From assembly GCA_001939145.1 (NCBI GenBank), contig LSRX01000183.1, forward strand, positions 19,068-83,067: a stretch of 64,000 nt of DNA. The letters are read 5' to 3'. Positions 48,576 to 60,302 of the stretch are shown piece by piece. The translations under genes were made by a program, and so were the position numbers. The number at the start of each line of letters is the position of its first letter. Position 1 is the first letter of the stretch. The notes beneath the pieces are model-generated. The model had not been told where the DNA came from, did not search any database, and worked only from the letters and a program-made list of their open reading frames with translations. Source of the stretch: Symbiodinium microadriaticum (Eukaryota > Sar > Dinophyceae > Suessiales > Symbiodiniaceae).

Positions 48576-49284
48576 CAGTAGGGTGGGGATGTTCGAAGTA
48601 AAAGAATGTTACACGGTGTATATTTCTTGCAAATGGATTTCCTCGGCTACAGAAACGGAACAAACAGACACAACGAGGTTCGGTCCTGAAGAGGGGCGGC
48701 TCATGGAACGAGCTCCTCCTCCGGCAGGTTTGGCGCTCTTTCGCGTTTTTGGGGGCTTCAGAGGCTTGGGTGTTTGGGGTCTCAAGAGTTGTTTTGTGAT
48801 CTTCAGAGACTGTTGGTGTACAAGGGACCTTGGGTGTAGAATATAGGGGCTTTGGTCACCAGAATAGGGTTTCGGGGATATTGCAGTATTGAGAAACAAG
48901 GCTCCACGGCTTAGCGATACTGGCCTAGGGTGAAAGGTTCAGGGTGTGTAGAGGAGGGGTCGAGTTTGATGTGCTGAAGGCACTCCTGCTAGCTTTTGGG
49001 CGGGATCGTCAGCATGTTGTTTTTGTGAGTGCTACAGCAGTGGAGAGACTCCAACACCCGAAATGTTGAGTTTCCCATACTGAGGATCCCTACAATACAG
49101 ACGTTCGCGGCAGGTTTTTGGATTCTGGAGTCTCTGGGTGTTCTCGGCTAGGTTTCAATAAGTGCACCGTACTATGGGTTCTTGCCAAAAGGATCGTTGA
49201 ACTTAGAGCCGAGCATTTATGGTCTCTTAGGTTTGGAAGCACCCGAGTCTTGCACCTCCCCACCCGTTGCTATGTCGAACGCTT

Positions 49285-49400
49285 AACACTCTAAACCCTA
49301 AACCCCTGAACCCTAAAGCCCTTTTTTGGAGCACGGACTCGAGCTGTGTGCCGGCCGGAGCCCTAAACCCTAAACCCCTGCACCCCAAACCCTAAACTCA
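49285..49400. repeat. Telomere-like CCCTAAACCC cluster
   Basis: CTAAACCCTAAACCCCTGAA and a second CCCTAAACCCTAAACCCC run occur 60-80 bp apart. Confidence 0.75.
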
Positions 49401-49496
49401 GAAAGTCCTTGCAGTAACCCCCTCACGGAGCCAAGCTGACTTCCCGCCTCGCGAGGATCGCCCGGAGCGAGAGGATCGCGCTGGCGACTCCGAGGA

Positions 49497-49572
49497 GCGC
49501 TCGCCACCTGGGGTTTCGGTGTCCATTAGTATATTGGGGACCTAAACGGGGACCCGAATTTAGAGAACTGCT
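49497..49572. mobile_element. Partial copy of the inverted-repeat (introner-like) element
   Basis: GGGGACCTAAACGGGGACCC and GAATTTAGAGAACTGCTC match the right end of the family (compare 59710-59750). On the minus strand the element end is followed at once by CCCCAG|GTGGCGAGC, the start of a coding-like patch. Confidence 0.6.
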
Positions 49573-51714
49573 CATTTCTGGGCTTTAGGTGTCCGTTCTG
49601 GGCTGTGAACCCTGGTGTGTTTGGGTCTTAGTCTTTCTTTCAAGGTTCACACCAGAATTGATGCCTGGAGGCTTACACCCAAACAAAGCGAAACCACTAA
49701 AAGCAGTCAAGCTCATCAAACAGCGAAAAGCACAGCTTGTATCGCCGTGAACAAAGGGCACTAGTCCAATGCTCAAAGGATTTTTTTTTTGGGTCAGGGC
49801 TTAGTAGCATTGGCTCCAGGCGTCATAGCGGACTTGCCATGTATTGACTATTGAATTTCAACCCGGAAGCGAAAAAAAACTTCGCGGGGACTATGCCCCG
49901 ACTGGGCTCTCAACGCCTTCTTGGTCTCATGGGGGCTGGCAAGACTTTGAGATAATAACACAGCGCCAAACCGGAGAACCCGCAACTGAAACCTCGAAGC
50001 ATTAAGACCGAAATGAACCCTAAAAAGAGATTAGACACCTCAATGAAGGATCTTTCCTGAAGCCATGCTACTAAGCAGTCTCTACAAATCAGAAGCTGTT
50101 CATATTATCCGCTGGGCTTTGGTGCTTAAGGATTTAGGTATTTTGAGGAAATGACACTGACAAAACCTCAACTCTCAATTTGGTGTGATATCACAAGAAC
50201 ACAGACAGCTCGAACATTGGCTGTCGAAGAACTGAGTATACACGTTTAGCAAGACACCGCAACAAAGCCCTTCCAGAAGACCCGCTGCAAAGCTGTGGCC
50301 TCAAACCGCAGCCCGATGCCAACATCTCCTAAACGAAACCCCAAAACCCGAGCCACCTAACCCCTTAACCCATTTTGTACCCAGATTCTGCCAATCAGCT
50401 GAAACCCCAAACCCTAAACCGTCCCAGGCCCGATGCCAATGTGTACCCGAGCGGCTGAGTATCTCGTAGTCTTGGCTCTGCTCGACAGGGTCCTTGAGCT
50501 TAAGGGTGTAGGGGTCCCTAGGTTTAGGGTTTAGGTGGTTCCAGGGCTTAGGGGTCAGGGTTTAGAGTATGGTTCAGGGTTCGGGGTCCTCGGTTCATGC
50601 GGTTTCCAAGACCTGTGTGATGGAGAGGGTCCTCAAACCTAACATATCCGGTGCTGTTGGCTGCTAGTCGGTACCCAGAATGTAACCTCACCAAATGAAA
50701 TGATGTAGGGCGTTTTCACAAGACCAGGGTCCCTGACTGGGAAGTCTCCATATGCAGGAATATATTACTAAGGGTTCGTTAGCAACTCCAAATTCACCCC
50801 CCCCACCCCCGCCCCCTAAACCCCGTCCTCAAGCTACACAGCCGCAAATCCGAGAAGAGCCAGCTCCAGCTCTGATCCATGTCCCAAGCACAAGCCCCCC
50901 CCTCCCGTCGGCACGGCTCCCTACCGCCTCGAACCCTGCATCCCTCAAATGACCCAGCCTTCAGCGCGCTTTAAAGAAATGCTAATGTTTACTCCCTCAT
51001 ATACTATAACTATACTATACTTACACTCTAATCTACTCCCTCCCTCATACGCTAAAATTCTTAATCATACAGTAATCTCCTCCCTTCTCTGCCGGCCTGG
51101 TTGAAGTGCACAGCCTTTGCCTCTGTCAGTGAAGCCCGGGACTCGGCTTGGGACCTCAGAGCAGACACTTTGGGCCTTGGGCCTAGGGCTTGGGGATTAT
51201 GGGACTGTTTTTTAAAATTAAAAGCAGGGTTCTAGGGCTTAGAGCTTAGAGCTTGGGTTTAGGGTTTAGGGTGTTCCCAGCCCCCAAAACTCCCTTTTTT
51301 TTTTTTTTGGGGGGGGGGTTCACAAGGGGCGGGGATAGACTTCTCATGCCATTCTGGGCTTACTGTGGCCTCGGTGGATAACTCGCAAGGCTTGGAACTT
51401 GTTTTCGAAACGGTTGTTTGCTCTCATGACACACAATAGGTAACTTGCTAAGCCCTCATCGAACATGACTGACTGGTGCTGCACTTCGAAGCGCTTTGAA
51501 ACGAATCGGACTCCTCCTCTTCCGGAAGATCAATAATTGCCAATATTATTCCTTGGGGCTTACTATATTTTCACCATAATATACCCCGACGCCCTGTTCG
51601 AATTATTTAAGGCCCCGATATATTGCCCTGAACACTTCCACGCGTCAAGTCTACAAGTGCCCCTGGCAGTATCTGTACGGGGAGGCCGCGGGAGGCCTGC
51701 AGGAAAACAAGGCA

Positions 51715-51775
51715 TGTGTGTGTGTGTGTGTGTGTGAGAGTGCGAGTCAGTGAGTGAGCGAGTGAGTGTGTGTGT
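51715..51775. repeat. (GT)n / GAGT microsatellite
   Basis: About nine GT units, then GAGTGAG words, then GTGTGTGT. Confidence 0.9.
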
Positions 51776-52065
51776 TTGTGTTTTTGGTCTTCTATTCATA
51801 TACTTATACAGTCCGGGCTTGGGATTCGGGGTGGGGAGGTTCGCCTGGGTTGTTGCATCTTACGTCTTGACCTACATTCACACAGATCTGGGTTTGGAGC
51901 TTGGGGTGTCCGGTTTAAGGGTCTAGTGGGATGATACAACAACAAGACAATGCTCTAAATCACGAGGTAGATTTCCAACAGTGACTACTGGGTACAGAAC
52001 TATGTCACGACAGAATGCTGCGAGGCTTGCATAGACCTAGGCATATGAGCATCGCCCAGGCTCTG

Positions 52066-52131
52066 TCACAAGCGTTCCATCCAGGGCACAGAGGCTTCTC
52101 TGCAGCCGTCTTCGATGGCGTCCTCATGGTG
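52066..52131 (-). CDS. Terminal exon of an unknown protein
   Basis: After a pyrimidine-rich acceptor (GATCCTTTCAG|) the frame reads HHEDAIEDGCREASVPWMER then L and TGA. It is acidic and protein-like with a balanced G/C third position. Upstream exons should lie at higher coordinates on the minus strand. An open + strand frame covers the same bases but lacks comparable edges. Confidence 0.5.
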   Translation of the reverse strand, partial: HHEDAIEDGCREASVPWMERL

Positions 52132-52857
52132 CTGAAAGGATCACGGGAAAGGGAAACAGTCAGCAGGGCCCGGGCTGTCTTTCGGATTATTTCGGTGCTT
52201 CTATACCTACTACCCTGAACTCTTCGAGCTGGCCTCAAGCGCTTTGGCTGCATGCGTGCAGCCTGCACCATAGCCGCCGACACACTGGCCTGGGGAGGTG
52301 GGAAGAGGGTCTACGAGTCTACGGGTTCATTGTGTTCGAGTTCAGTGTAAGGTCTGCTGGTGTGCTATGGCGGCGTATTGGGAGGGAAGAGGGCTTGAGA
52401 TTGAGGGGTTTGGGAGGGATAAGGGTTCAAGATTTCGTCGCTCGGGCTCCTTGTATCATGTTCTCAATAGCGTTCTCTCTGAGCTACTTAGGGCCATGCA
52501 CAGCCTACCTTTGACCATACATCCTAGAGGAGTCATTCCGACGTGAACGAGACCGAAACGAACTGAGAGTCTCCCCAAGGGCTCCCAAAGCTTCTTCTTC
52601 CACTCGGAAAATACAGGGGCCTTGATAAGCAGAATTGGTGTTGAGGTCGGTTGTAGTATTAGTTATAACAAGGAACCCTGCGGAATAGTACAAGTGAGTG
52701 TTCAGACTTCTAGATCAGCATACGCGGTCATAGGCTTCATGGCTTGTTCTAAGTTCCGTTCACTGGTGCACAGGTATGAACAAATACCTTCGTTTGAGAC
52801 CCAAGGAACCATTGGAACACCTCAACCCAACACCAAGACTCTTCACCCCCGAAACCC

Positions 52858-53151
52858 TCAAAGGGGTGCCTTGTGACCCTTCTCTGCGCGCTTGGCAGCT
52901 TCCGCGTCGCCTGCATGGTACAACTGCTTCCAGGAAATCTCCCCTAAACCATAAACCCTATAAACCCTAAACCCCCTCTCCCCAAGCTTCGCGAACATCG
53001 GGACAAATCTCCCAAGCCCAAGCCCTGGAAGCCTGGGCCAGTCTTTCGCACGTCCACGAGCTTCGGCAACGGGCCCTTCGGCAACTTCCATCGCCTCGGT
53101 GTGCGAGAAGCGAATCTCTCTAGGATTCAGAATGGGGATGGTCATATAGTT
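52858..53151 (-). CDS. Last two exons of an unknown protein (or one continuous 3' exon)
   Basis: After GTGTAG| the frame reads NYMTIPILNPREIRFSHTEA then MEVAEGPVAEARGRAK. The last exon 52938-52858 reads ISWKQLYHAGDAEAAKRAEK then GHKAPL and TGA. Between them lies a stop-free 105-base stretch rich in GCTTGG and TTTAGGG/TTTATGG words, most likely an intron (GA donor after AAA at 53044 with AG at 52939 keeps the frame). Because the intron is open, the whole 96 codons also read as one exon. Codons are G/C-ending in the two conserved-looking parts only. No family recognised. Confidence 0.6.
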   Translation of the reverse strand, partial: NYMTIPILNPREIRFSHTEAMEVAEGPVAEARGRAKDWPRLPGLGLGRFVPMFAKLGERGFRVYRVYGLGEISWKQLYHAGDAEAAKRAEKGHKAPL

Positions 53152-54277
53152 CTACACGGACTGTACCGGGATACTATAAAAAACTGGTACTAACGATTCA
53201 GACCTCCCATTGCTTCAACTGTGAGGGGTTGGGGCTGCAGGGGGCATAGAAGTCAGCAGGTAGAGGTGTAGGGATTGGGCCGGGCAGGTTGTTAGTTTAT
53301 ATCCAATTCAGCGAAAATCGCAGCACAATGGGGGATATGAAGCCTAAGCCCTAAACCCTAATATGACTGCAGAGGGAATATGCCTGGAGGCCCAACCTTG
53401 GACCAGGACCTCCTAACCTTAGCGGCTTAGGGTTTAGGGTTAGACCCTACATCAAAAACTCTTTAGTATTTCCCCTCCTAATCTTAATCGACAGAACCGT
53501 TAATCCACATTACTTTGCTTCCAGCTGCTATTTTTTTCAGCTTGTCTGGCAATCTTTCAAACAATAAGTCCGGCAGTCTTACCACGTCAGCATAGACATC
53601 CAACATATCGACTAACCCCTACAGTACCGCACTGCATCCCACCAGGGGGGCTCTGGTTCTGTCGACTTCTGTTTAAGCCGCAATCAGGTTGCTCTTCTTG
53701 TTCCTCAGGGTTGCGGGTTTGGGTGGTGACGCCTCTAAGGATGCGGCTCTGGTTTATCATTGGCCGTTTGGGGGCTTAGGTTCCGGGTGTTTTTGGTTAG
53801 GATCTCCTCTTCTCAGAGGTTTCTGGGCTCAGTTGCAGGCTCACTAGATCCTTGTTCCAATTCTTGACGCCCTATCCTCCAGAACCCTCAAAGCCGTTAA
53901 AAAACACCCTGAGGAAGTCTGTTTTAATTGTCAAGGCCCCGGTATCAAAACCCTTCGAACCCCTCCTGAAACCCTCTCTATAAGAACCTTATGGTTGCGA
54001 CGTTTCAAACAACCCTAACGTAGAACCCCATACCCTGAAGCTTACAGTTATAAAGTTATAAACTAGTATTCAGGCCCCTGCAGTAGAACCCTAAACCCTA
54101 AAGATTATCAACAAGGAAGGCCCCTTATCCGCCAGAACGCCTGTAATAACCCAACCCTGATATTCAGCCTTAGACCATCGTAGTTATCAAGGCCTCTTTG
54201 TACAACCCTAGAATCCCTAAACCCTAAAAGAAGTTCTATTTTAATCATCCGAAGCCCCGAAAGACACATCCGAAAGC

Positions 54278-54350
54278 TCCAGTGCTGCCTAGAATCGGCT
54301 GCTCTTGGCCCTCGCCGTGCTCGGCCACGGCTGCAGAGATGGCGTTTCGG
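54278..54350 (-). CDS. Exon of an unknown protein
   Basis: After TTCTTGAG| the frame reads RNAISAAVAEHGEGQEQPIL then GSTG and can end at GGA|GCTTTC (GC donor, phase 0). Third positions are strongly G/C. It may belong with the exons at 55184-55554 or 52858-53151 on the same strand, but the phases do not prove it. Confidence 0.45.
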
Positions 54351-55183
54351 CTCAAGAACCGGTGCCTTGAAATAGGAACTTTCCCTCTTCAAGGCACCGC
54401 TTGAAAAGGGAAAGTAAGGACTTGTGAATTAAGAGTTCAGGGACTCGGCCAGCGTGTTCTACTCAAGGGCTTCTGTCTTGTCCTTTGGCGTGCCTCGATC
54501 GTCTCTGAGGACTAGCACCGGCAGCTCCGTTAGCTTCTTATGCCAACAACTAATTCTCAATCCCAAACCTTTTTTGTGCACAGGGTGCCGCTCCACTGAC
54601 TCCGAGGAAAGCGTCACCAAGGAGTCGTCTTGAAGGCCTGAGGCCAGTTTAGGGTTTAGTAGGCTTGGGGATTTGGGGCTCAGGGTTGGGATTGTTGAAT
54701 GTTCTGTGTGACGTTTCGGGGAGGGCTACGTTGTCAACCCGTCCCCTTGTATGCAGGCGCAGTCTCAGGAAGGACCAAAGCCGCTTCTTTCATCTAAGCA
54801 TGTCCTGCGGTTCAGCATATGCCCGGAGAGAATTCTTCCCTTCACGAGCCGAGCTCCATACTTACTCAACGCGGATCCATCAAGGAGGCTTTCGGATTTG
54901 TAGGCCTAGCATGCTACGCTGCTACACGCTTCAAGATTTGTGCCGGGGGGTTCACGGGATTTCATGTTGAGCGGGCTTACAGGCAAGGTTCAAGTTAAAA
55001 GGTCGCCCATGGCAAACCTAAGCTGCATCACCCCCCAAACCCACAGCTTTGGACAGGTCAAAGCGCATCAGCTTCCAATGTCAAAGTTCAGAGGGGTTTA
55101 GGGCCTTGGACATGGAGTTCAAGCCGCTGCAGGTTAGCTTGTACTGAATCAACCCTAGACCCTCAAACCCATGACCCCTTAAC

Positions 55184-55273
55184 CTTATCATAAACCACTG
55201 CTCTTGAGAGCTGGTTGTGAACACCCCCTGCGGGAACATTCTGAATGCGCAGAGCCTCAAAAAGCCGCGAACC
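55184..55273 (-). CDS. Exon of an unknown protein
   Basis: Thirty codons in phase 0 at both ends: TGTGGCAG| then GSRLFEALRIQNVPAGGVHN then QLSRAVVYDK and AAG|GTTAAG. Protein-like amphipathic sequence and clean splice edges support it. No family recognised. Confidence 0.55.
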
Positions 55274-55502
55274 CTGCCACAGCCATAGCTCTCATCTTCC
55301 ATCTGAAAATGTTTAGGTTGTAGGCGAGAAAACGGGTGATTTGAGTACAACCCATACCCAAGATTTCATAAGAGTCTTCCTCAAGCTATACTGGCAATCT
55401 TCCTCACAAACCTCCTCCAAAAAGGGGCCAAGAGGGTTGGGGGCCTCGAGAGTCATCTACCCCCAAGACCTTCCTCCCCGAGCGATGCTCGGCCTTCATT
55501 AC

Positions 55503-55554
55503 CCCGAGATGGCAAAGCAGTGGACGTTGAATGCTCCCGCCGCCTGATGCACCG
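55503..55554 (-). CDS. Small exon abutting an inverted-repeat element
   Basis: After CTAACCAG| the frame reads VHQAAGAFNVHCFAIS and ends at GGG|GTAATG; third positions are about 80% G/C. The acceptor lies at the very end of the element at 55557-55650. If that element is removed as an intron (GC at about 55651, AG at 55556-55555), the upstream bases read PFLKLT into VHQAAG. A + strand frame (AKQWTLNAPAA, stop) also exists, so the strand is not fully certain. Confidence 0.45.
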
Positions 55555-55556
55555 CT

Positions 55557-55650
55557 GGTTAGTTTTCTAATTTTTGGGGGTCCCCAAGATAGTAGGGCAC
55601 CCTTATCAAAAAAAGGACCCCAAAAGAGACCGTAATCTGGAGAACTGCCC
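55557..55650. mobile_element. Inverted-repeat (introner-like) element, about 94 bp
   Basis: The left end GGTTAGTTTTCTAATTTTTG is the reverse-complement relative of the right end GTAATCTGGAGAACTGCCCC. The interior TAGTAGGGCACCCTTATCAA matches TAGTACGACACCCTTATAAA in the 13655-13757 copy. On the minus strand it begins just after CTCA|GCGGGG and ends at ACTAACC followed by AG. Confidence 0.7.
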
Positions 55651-55675
55651 CGCTGAGCTTCAGAAAAGGACAAAG

Positions 55676-57975
55676 CCTTGAAAGCAAGTCGGCGGGCAAA
55701 AACCAGAGCATTCTAAAAGCTTGGGGCAGCTGCCCCCTGGCTCCACCCTACACTACTTTCTAAAGGAACCCTATATCGCTTCTATCGATGTCCCTGCATG
55801 ACCGGAAATCCCACAGCCCACTAAACCCTCAAACCCTCCAATGCCCTTCAGCACCCCTAACACTTAATCTAGCCCCACCCTGTTTTGCCAGGGTGCTTGG
55901 AAGGCTGCGAGGGCGCATGGGGCCTTGGCGTATTGAGGGGCATCATTCCAGGATTTTGCAGGTAATGATGTTCACCGTACACGCGATGAAACCCATGCGC
56001 CCTCTGATTTCACTGGCTGTACCCTTCCCTGGGAGCCGTACTTCTGGTGCTATGAAGAGACTGGCTTAAATCCTCAAGCATTCCCTTGCGATCCTGAGCC
56101 CCAACGAGGGGCTCTTGAAAGCGTCCACCAACACCCTGCAAAGCCCAAGCTAGACAACCACAACGGAAGACGGAAATCTTAAGACCGCGACCCCGGACCG
56201 GCCCGCATCCCTAAACCCTACGAGGACCAGGGAACAAACCTTGAATCGGGCAATTATGTTGCCTTGGTAGTGGCGATTTCGAGCCATTCAATAAGACACG
56301 GTAGTTCGGGGTCCTCAATTGTTAGAGCAATGATTTGGATGTATATCAAAGTACAGTCGACAAGCAACCCCCAGAAATAGTGTCTGTGATTATTCCAGCT
56401 CCTACGTGACCTTAACCAAAATCCCGAAAATGGCTTGCCAGTTCCAGTGCCGTCCAGCAGCTGCGTCCGCAGCCTGTGCTGGATGTGCGCTGGCAATGGG
56501 CTCACAGGTCAATTGGGGTTAACCGCTTCGGGTTTAGCATTTCGGGGGAGGTTTCGCATGGCTGAGGCCAGGCTCAAAACTGCGGGGGGCTTCCTACGCC
56601 CCCTGTATTGCTTTCGATGCGCCTTGAAAACCTGGGCTGTTGGGTTTCGGCACTCACTTTGAAAACGACCATACAAGGATGTTCGGGTGTAGGATTCAAG
56701 GTGCTGCTCAAGCTCTACTCTGGTTCCCTGTTGGGGCTATATTAAGGAATGCTCATGTTTAATCCTTAGTGGGTTTTACTATGACAAGAATGTAACATTG
56801 TAGCCAACAAGGACCCAGTACTGGCAGTGTGGTGCCGGCGATGTTTCCTACTTATCGCGTGAGTGGCTGTCGGATGCTGGGCCGAGGAGCCCGGGCAGGC
56901 GGTCGATGAGGTCCAAGTAGACATTCAGGTTAGGGGCTGCGGTCTGGGGGCCTCTTTGCTATAATATAAGTATATGCTGACTATATGCTTGAGGAACCCA
57001 TGGAATAGCTTTATGATGGTTTTTCGGGCTCGTTTCCTCACGTAGCTTGGGAAGAAGAACCTGCCAGGATTCCCGTTAGGTTACCACCGCGAATCAGTCC
57101 AGGCAAAATTGGTCTCCTTAGTTTCGAAGTGTTTCACTTTTAAGGAGAGCTGCTGTAAGATTGCTGGCTTTGTTTTGCTCCCCTGGCCTCATGAACATAC
57201 ACAAGAGTAGCCGAAACCATGAGGCAGGACCCGTCTCATTAGAATTGGGAGCCCTCAGGACCAATAGCACTACGCAACTATTCATGTCCCTTTTTGACAT
57301 CTGACTTGCCGTAATCCCTGAAGTCCTAAACTTCCTAAAGCTTCATACAGCCGATGATTTGCTGCCGGGTTGCTTGCTCACAGCAGGATCTGCCAAAAAG
57401 CCGCTTCTGATCCGGTAGGCCTTGCAATGCTCCTAGAAACTTCCCATCGCCAGGTTGCCGTGCTTTGGGGGTTCCTATCCTACTGTCCCTACTCCAGTTT
57501 ACAGCTCGGGGGGCGTTTAGGTTTAGGTTGGTAGTTCAGGCTCCCACACCGGGACAGTCGGAGTCGGCAATGAAAGACTTTTACCCTGCTTTTGGTCAAA
57601 AGAGGGACTCGGAAATCAGGTCAACGGGGGTTCTCGTTGAAAGGCCTTTCTACCAGCACTAGTCATTCTTCACTCGCATTAGCATTCGGAGAAGTCTTCC
57701 GCGGATCAGAGCAGTCAAGTGTGAACATGTGACGAGCCTTACTCTGTGCAGGATGCTACAAGCCTTGATGCTAAGCCTGATAACAAGTTGAGTTGAAGTC
57801 TTCCAGGCATCTTGCACATAATCTGTGGTGCCTTTTGAACAAACATTGGCCAGCTATTCAGCCCCACACCACAGCGACTCGACACAAGCACCGGAGCTGA
57901 AAGCTGGGCGGCCAGAGCACATGAAGCTTAGGGATGGCGCTCATACAAGGTTTGCTGGCTTTCCGGTGCCCGCAG
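55676..57975. other. No defended gene
   Basis: Scattered CCCTAAACC words (about 55824, 56210) and unremarkable sequence. I see no exon with good edges. Confidence 0.3.
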
Positions 57976-58087
57976 AGGCGACGAGGCTACGCCTGTCTTG
58001 AAATCCCTCTCCCAGGCAAGGCCTCTTGCTCGGCGTCCTTGGCACATCAGAGGCTCTGGGATGATTTCAGGAGGGCTTGCCCTGCAG
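57976..58087 (+). CDS. Possible exon of an unknown protein
   Basis: After GTGCCCGCAG| the frame reads RRRGYACLEIPLPGKASCSA, SLAHQRLWDDFRRACPA and ends GCAG|GTCTGA. Third positions are moderately G/C. The minus strand is interrupted by a stop in the best competing frame. No family recognised. Confidence 0.4.
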
Positions 58088-60302
58088 GTCTGAGGACCGA
58101 AGAGGTGGTAATGGTCTCCTCTTTGCTTTACTCATATCTTTCTGTGTGGACTAGGTATACATATACCCCCCTCAACACTCCGTCGCAATCAGTAATCCCC
58201 AGCCAATCAGTGCAAGCACAGGTGGTCTGCCTAGATCAACGACCAACCCAAAGCGTCCCAAATACTGACACTGTGCCGAGTGAGGTTTCCATATTCTAGT
58301 TAGATCTCGATTTATTGGTTGGGAAATATCCTCTGTCAGCCAGTTCAGGAATTTAGAGTCTTAGAATCCCGTAGAACGGGATCTTCCTTGGCAGGCACCT
58401 CTGAAACCTTGGACCTGGAGACATAGTTCAGTTTCGAGCAAAGCAAAGTTGCAACGCCAAAAGCTGTGAACCCCAGCAGAAAACCCTAACGCTGTTACTT
58501 GGAGTGTTATAGCAAGTCACCAAAACATCTAATCACTAACAGCCACCTCCTTCTTCTAGATACTGTCGATTCACTCGGAGGCAGCGCAACCTGTCTAGCA
58601 TCCATGATCGACGTTGATGGTGGGAAGTCGTGCACCATACGGACGGTCGAACAGGAAGCTGCTAAGCTTGCCATGAGTGAAGCTACTCGCACCCCCTGAT
58701 CTCTAAGTCCGTGCAGTAGCTGGTTGGGGACTCGACTCCCAGATCTATGGTTTAATGTAGGCAATCGAAAGCACGGCGATTGAGCTTCTGCACTCGCATC
58801 CTGGAAATCTACCTGTTGCTCCGAGGCTTATAATCGTTTTACGGCAGGGTCGATGCTTCAGCGCTGCACTTTTTTGACAGCTAGCTGCACACTGTACACA
58901 CGCGCCTGTCAGCATCAGGTGAAAGCGACAGGTCAGCAGCCTGAGGCTATCTCTGAGGAACAGCACTATCATGGAATACTATATGTGAGTTCCAACCTGC
59001 TGTTGGACCTGCGCCCCGCTCCAACATCCAGCTTTGGCAGCAGTTCTGCATCATGGCGGCACACGGCCAGCCATGAACGGGCCAGAAACGTAAGCTGGAA
59101 CCCGCTCGGACAACATAAGAACAGGAAGAATGAATAAGACAATACTCGGCGTAGTAAACTAAAGTTACTAAAGCTGCCATGAGTAAGCAAGCTTCAGCTC
59201 ACTGTTGGAGTGTGCGCAAACCGGAGCGAGTCGCTCGCGATATTGGTGGCTCACAGCCAGGGAATCGCAGGCAGTCACTTGGTTCCTGAGTGGTGTGGAG
59301 CTTTTTAGAAACGCCAGCTTGGGGTCGGGTTCTTGCCCTGGAGCACAGGCCGTTTTAAACACAGATTTGCGTTGCATAAGTGGTATGTTGAGGCCCCTAG
59401 ACTTCTCTTGGCAAAGGAAGGTTAGTAAGAACAACGCTGGCTGCCAAGGAAGAACGAGGTCATCGGGCCCCAGTACAACTGCGTAGAAAAAGGGACGCAC
59501 ATTTCCTGCACACAGTGCCGTTGGGGATATTCAAGCTCCCTGGACTTCTAACTGCAGCCCCGCTATATTCAATTGCCGTGCACCCGAAACCCTAAACCCC
59601 AAACCCGCCACCCAAGCCAGACCTCAAACCCGGTAGGAGACGATGCTTGGGTGGTTCTTTGGGAGTAGGGTCCCTTTCAGGGAGCTTTTTCTAAGTGTGC
59701 CGTACTGTTTTGGGGACCTAAGAAGGGACCCAATTCAGAGAACTACCCGGAAACCTGAATATGTGCCAAAGGGTAAGAACGACATCTCAGGATGGCAACA
59801 TACCCATGTTGGCCAAGCCGCATGATGAAGTTCTTTGGCTAGCGGCCAACTGGATCGCCAGAGCCGATGACGTGGATTTCTTGAGGGTTGCACACCTTTT
59901 CCTGAGCTGACAGGGGGATCGGTGTCTGGGGGTTTAGGTAATCTACGGGCCTTCATCACCTTAGTAACTGCAATCGAGCTTTGGGAACATTATAGTTTAA
60001 TGGTCGAAAGGCAACGGCCGATTGGTCATGGGCTCCCAAATTCAGTCCAACTTGGGGCTGCACACGGTGAGTACAACTGGCGCAGCGGTCCGACTGGCTA
60101 GGAGACCAATGCAGGCAAACGTCCAGGAAATATAACAAATGACGACACATGGCGCACGGAGTCTAGCAATACTCAACGGACAGCCCCTTTGCTAGCGGAA
60201 ACCGCCTCCCTTCCTTGTCATGAGCCAACTCATGCAGAATGCTCTTGAATTTTGGGAAGTCTAGACCATCAGCAAAAGCACAAGCAAGGATTGCAGATAC
60301 TG
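58088..60302. other. No defended gene; one copy of the inverted-repeat element
   Basis: A + patch at 58559-58699 (DTVDSLGGSATCLASMIDVD, later KLAMSEATRTP and a TGA) follows a TTCTTCTAG acceptor but is open on the minus strand too. The element at 59650-59752 is listed separately. Confidence 0.3.
59650..59752. mobile_element. Inverted-repeat (introner-like) element, about 103 bp
   Basis: The left end GGTGGTTCTTTGGGAGTAGG and TCCC, and the right end GGGACCCAATTCAGAGAACT then ACCC, are imperfect inverted repeats. The interior GTGCCGTACTGTTTTGGGGA recurs at about 49165 and 49530. Read on the minus strand it starts GG|GTAGTTCTCTG (a GT donor word) and ends AACCACCCAAG (an AG acceptor). Confidence 0.65.

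Larger units (their letters stand above)
42579..52065. other. Gene-poor, repeat-rich stretch
   Basis: Weak candidates only: + 43620-43799 (YAQSLNFRTSFSK, ending in a TGA) and + 45358-45600 (QRAIDASEEWLPKKHWKSRV). A patch at 49435-49505 is coding-like on both strands. Microsatellites, two tandem arrays at 48.2-48.6 kb and telomere-like words at 49285-49400 fill much of the rest. Confidence 0.3.
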
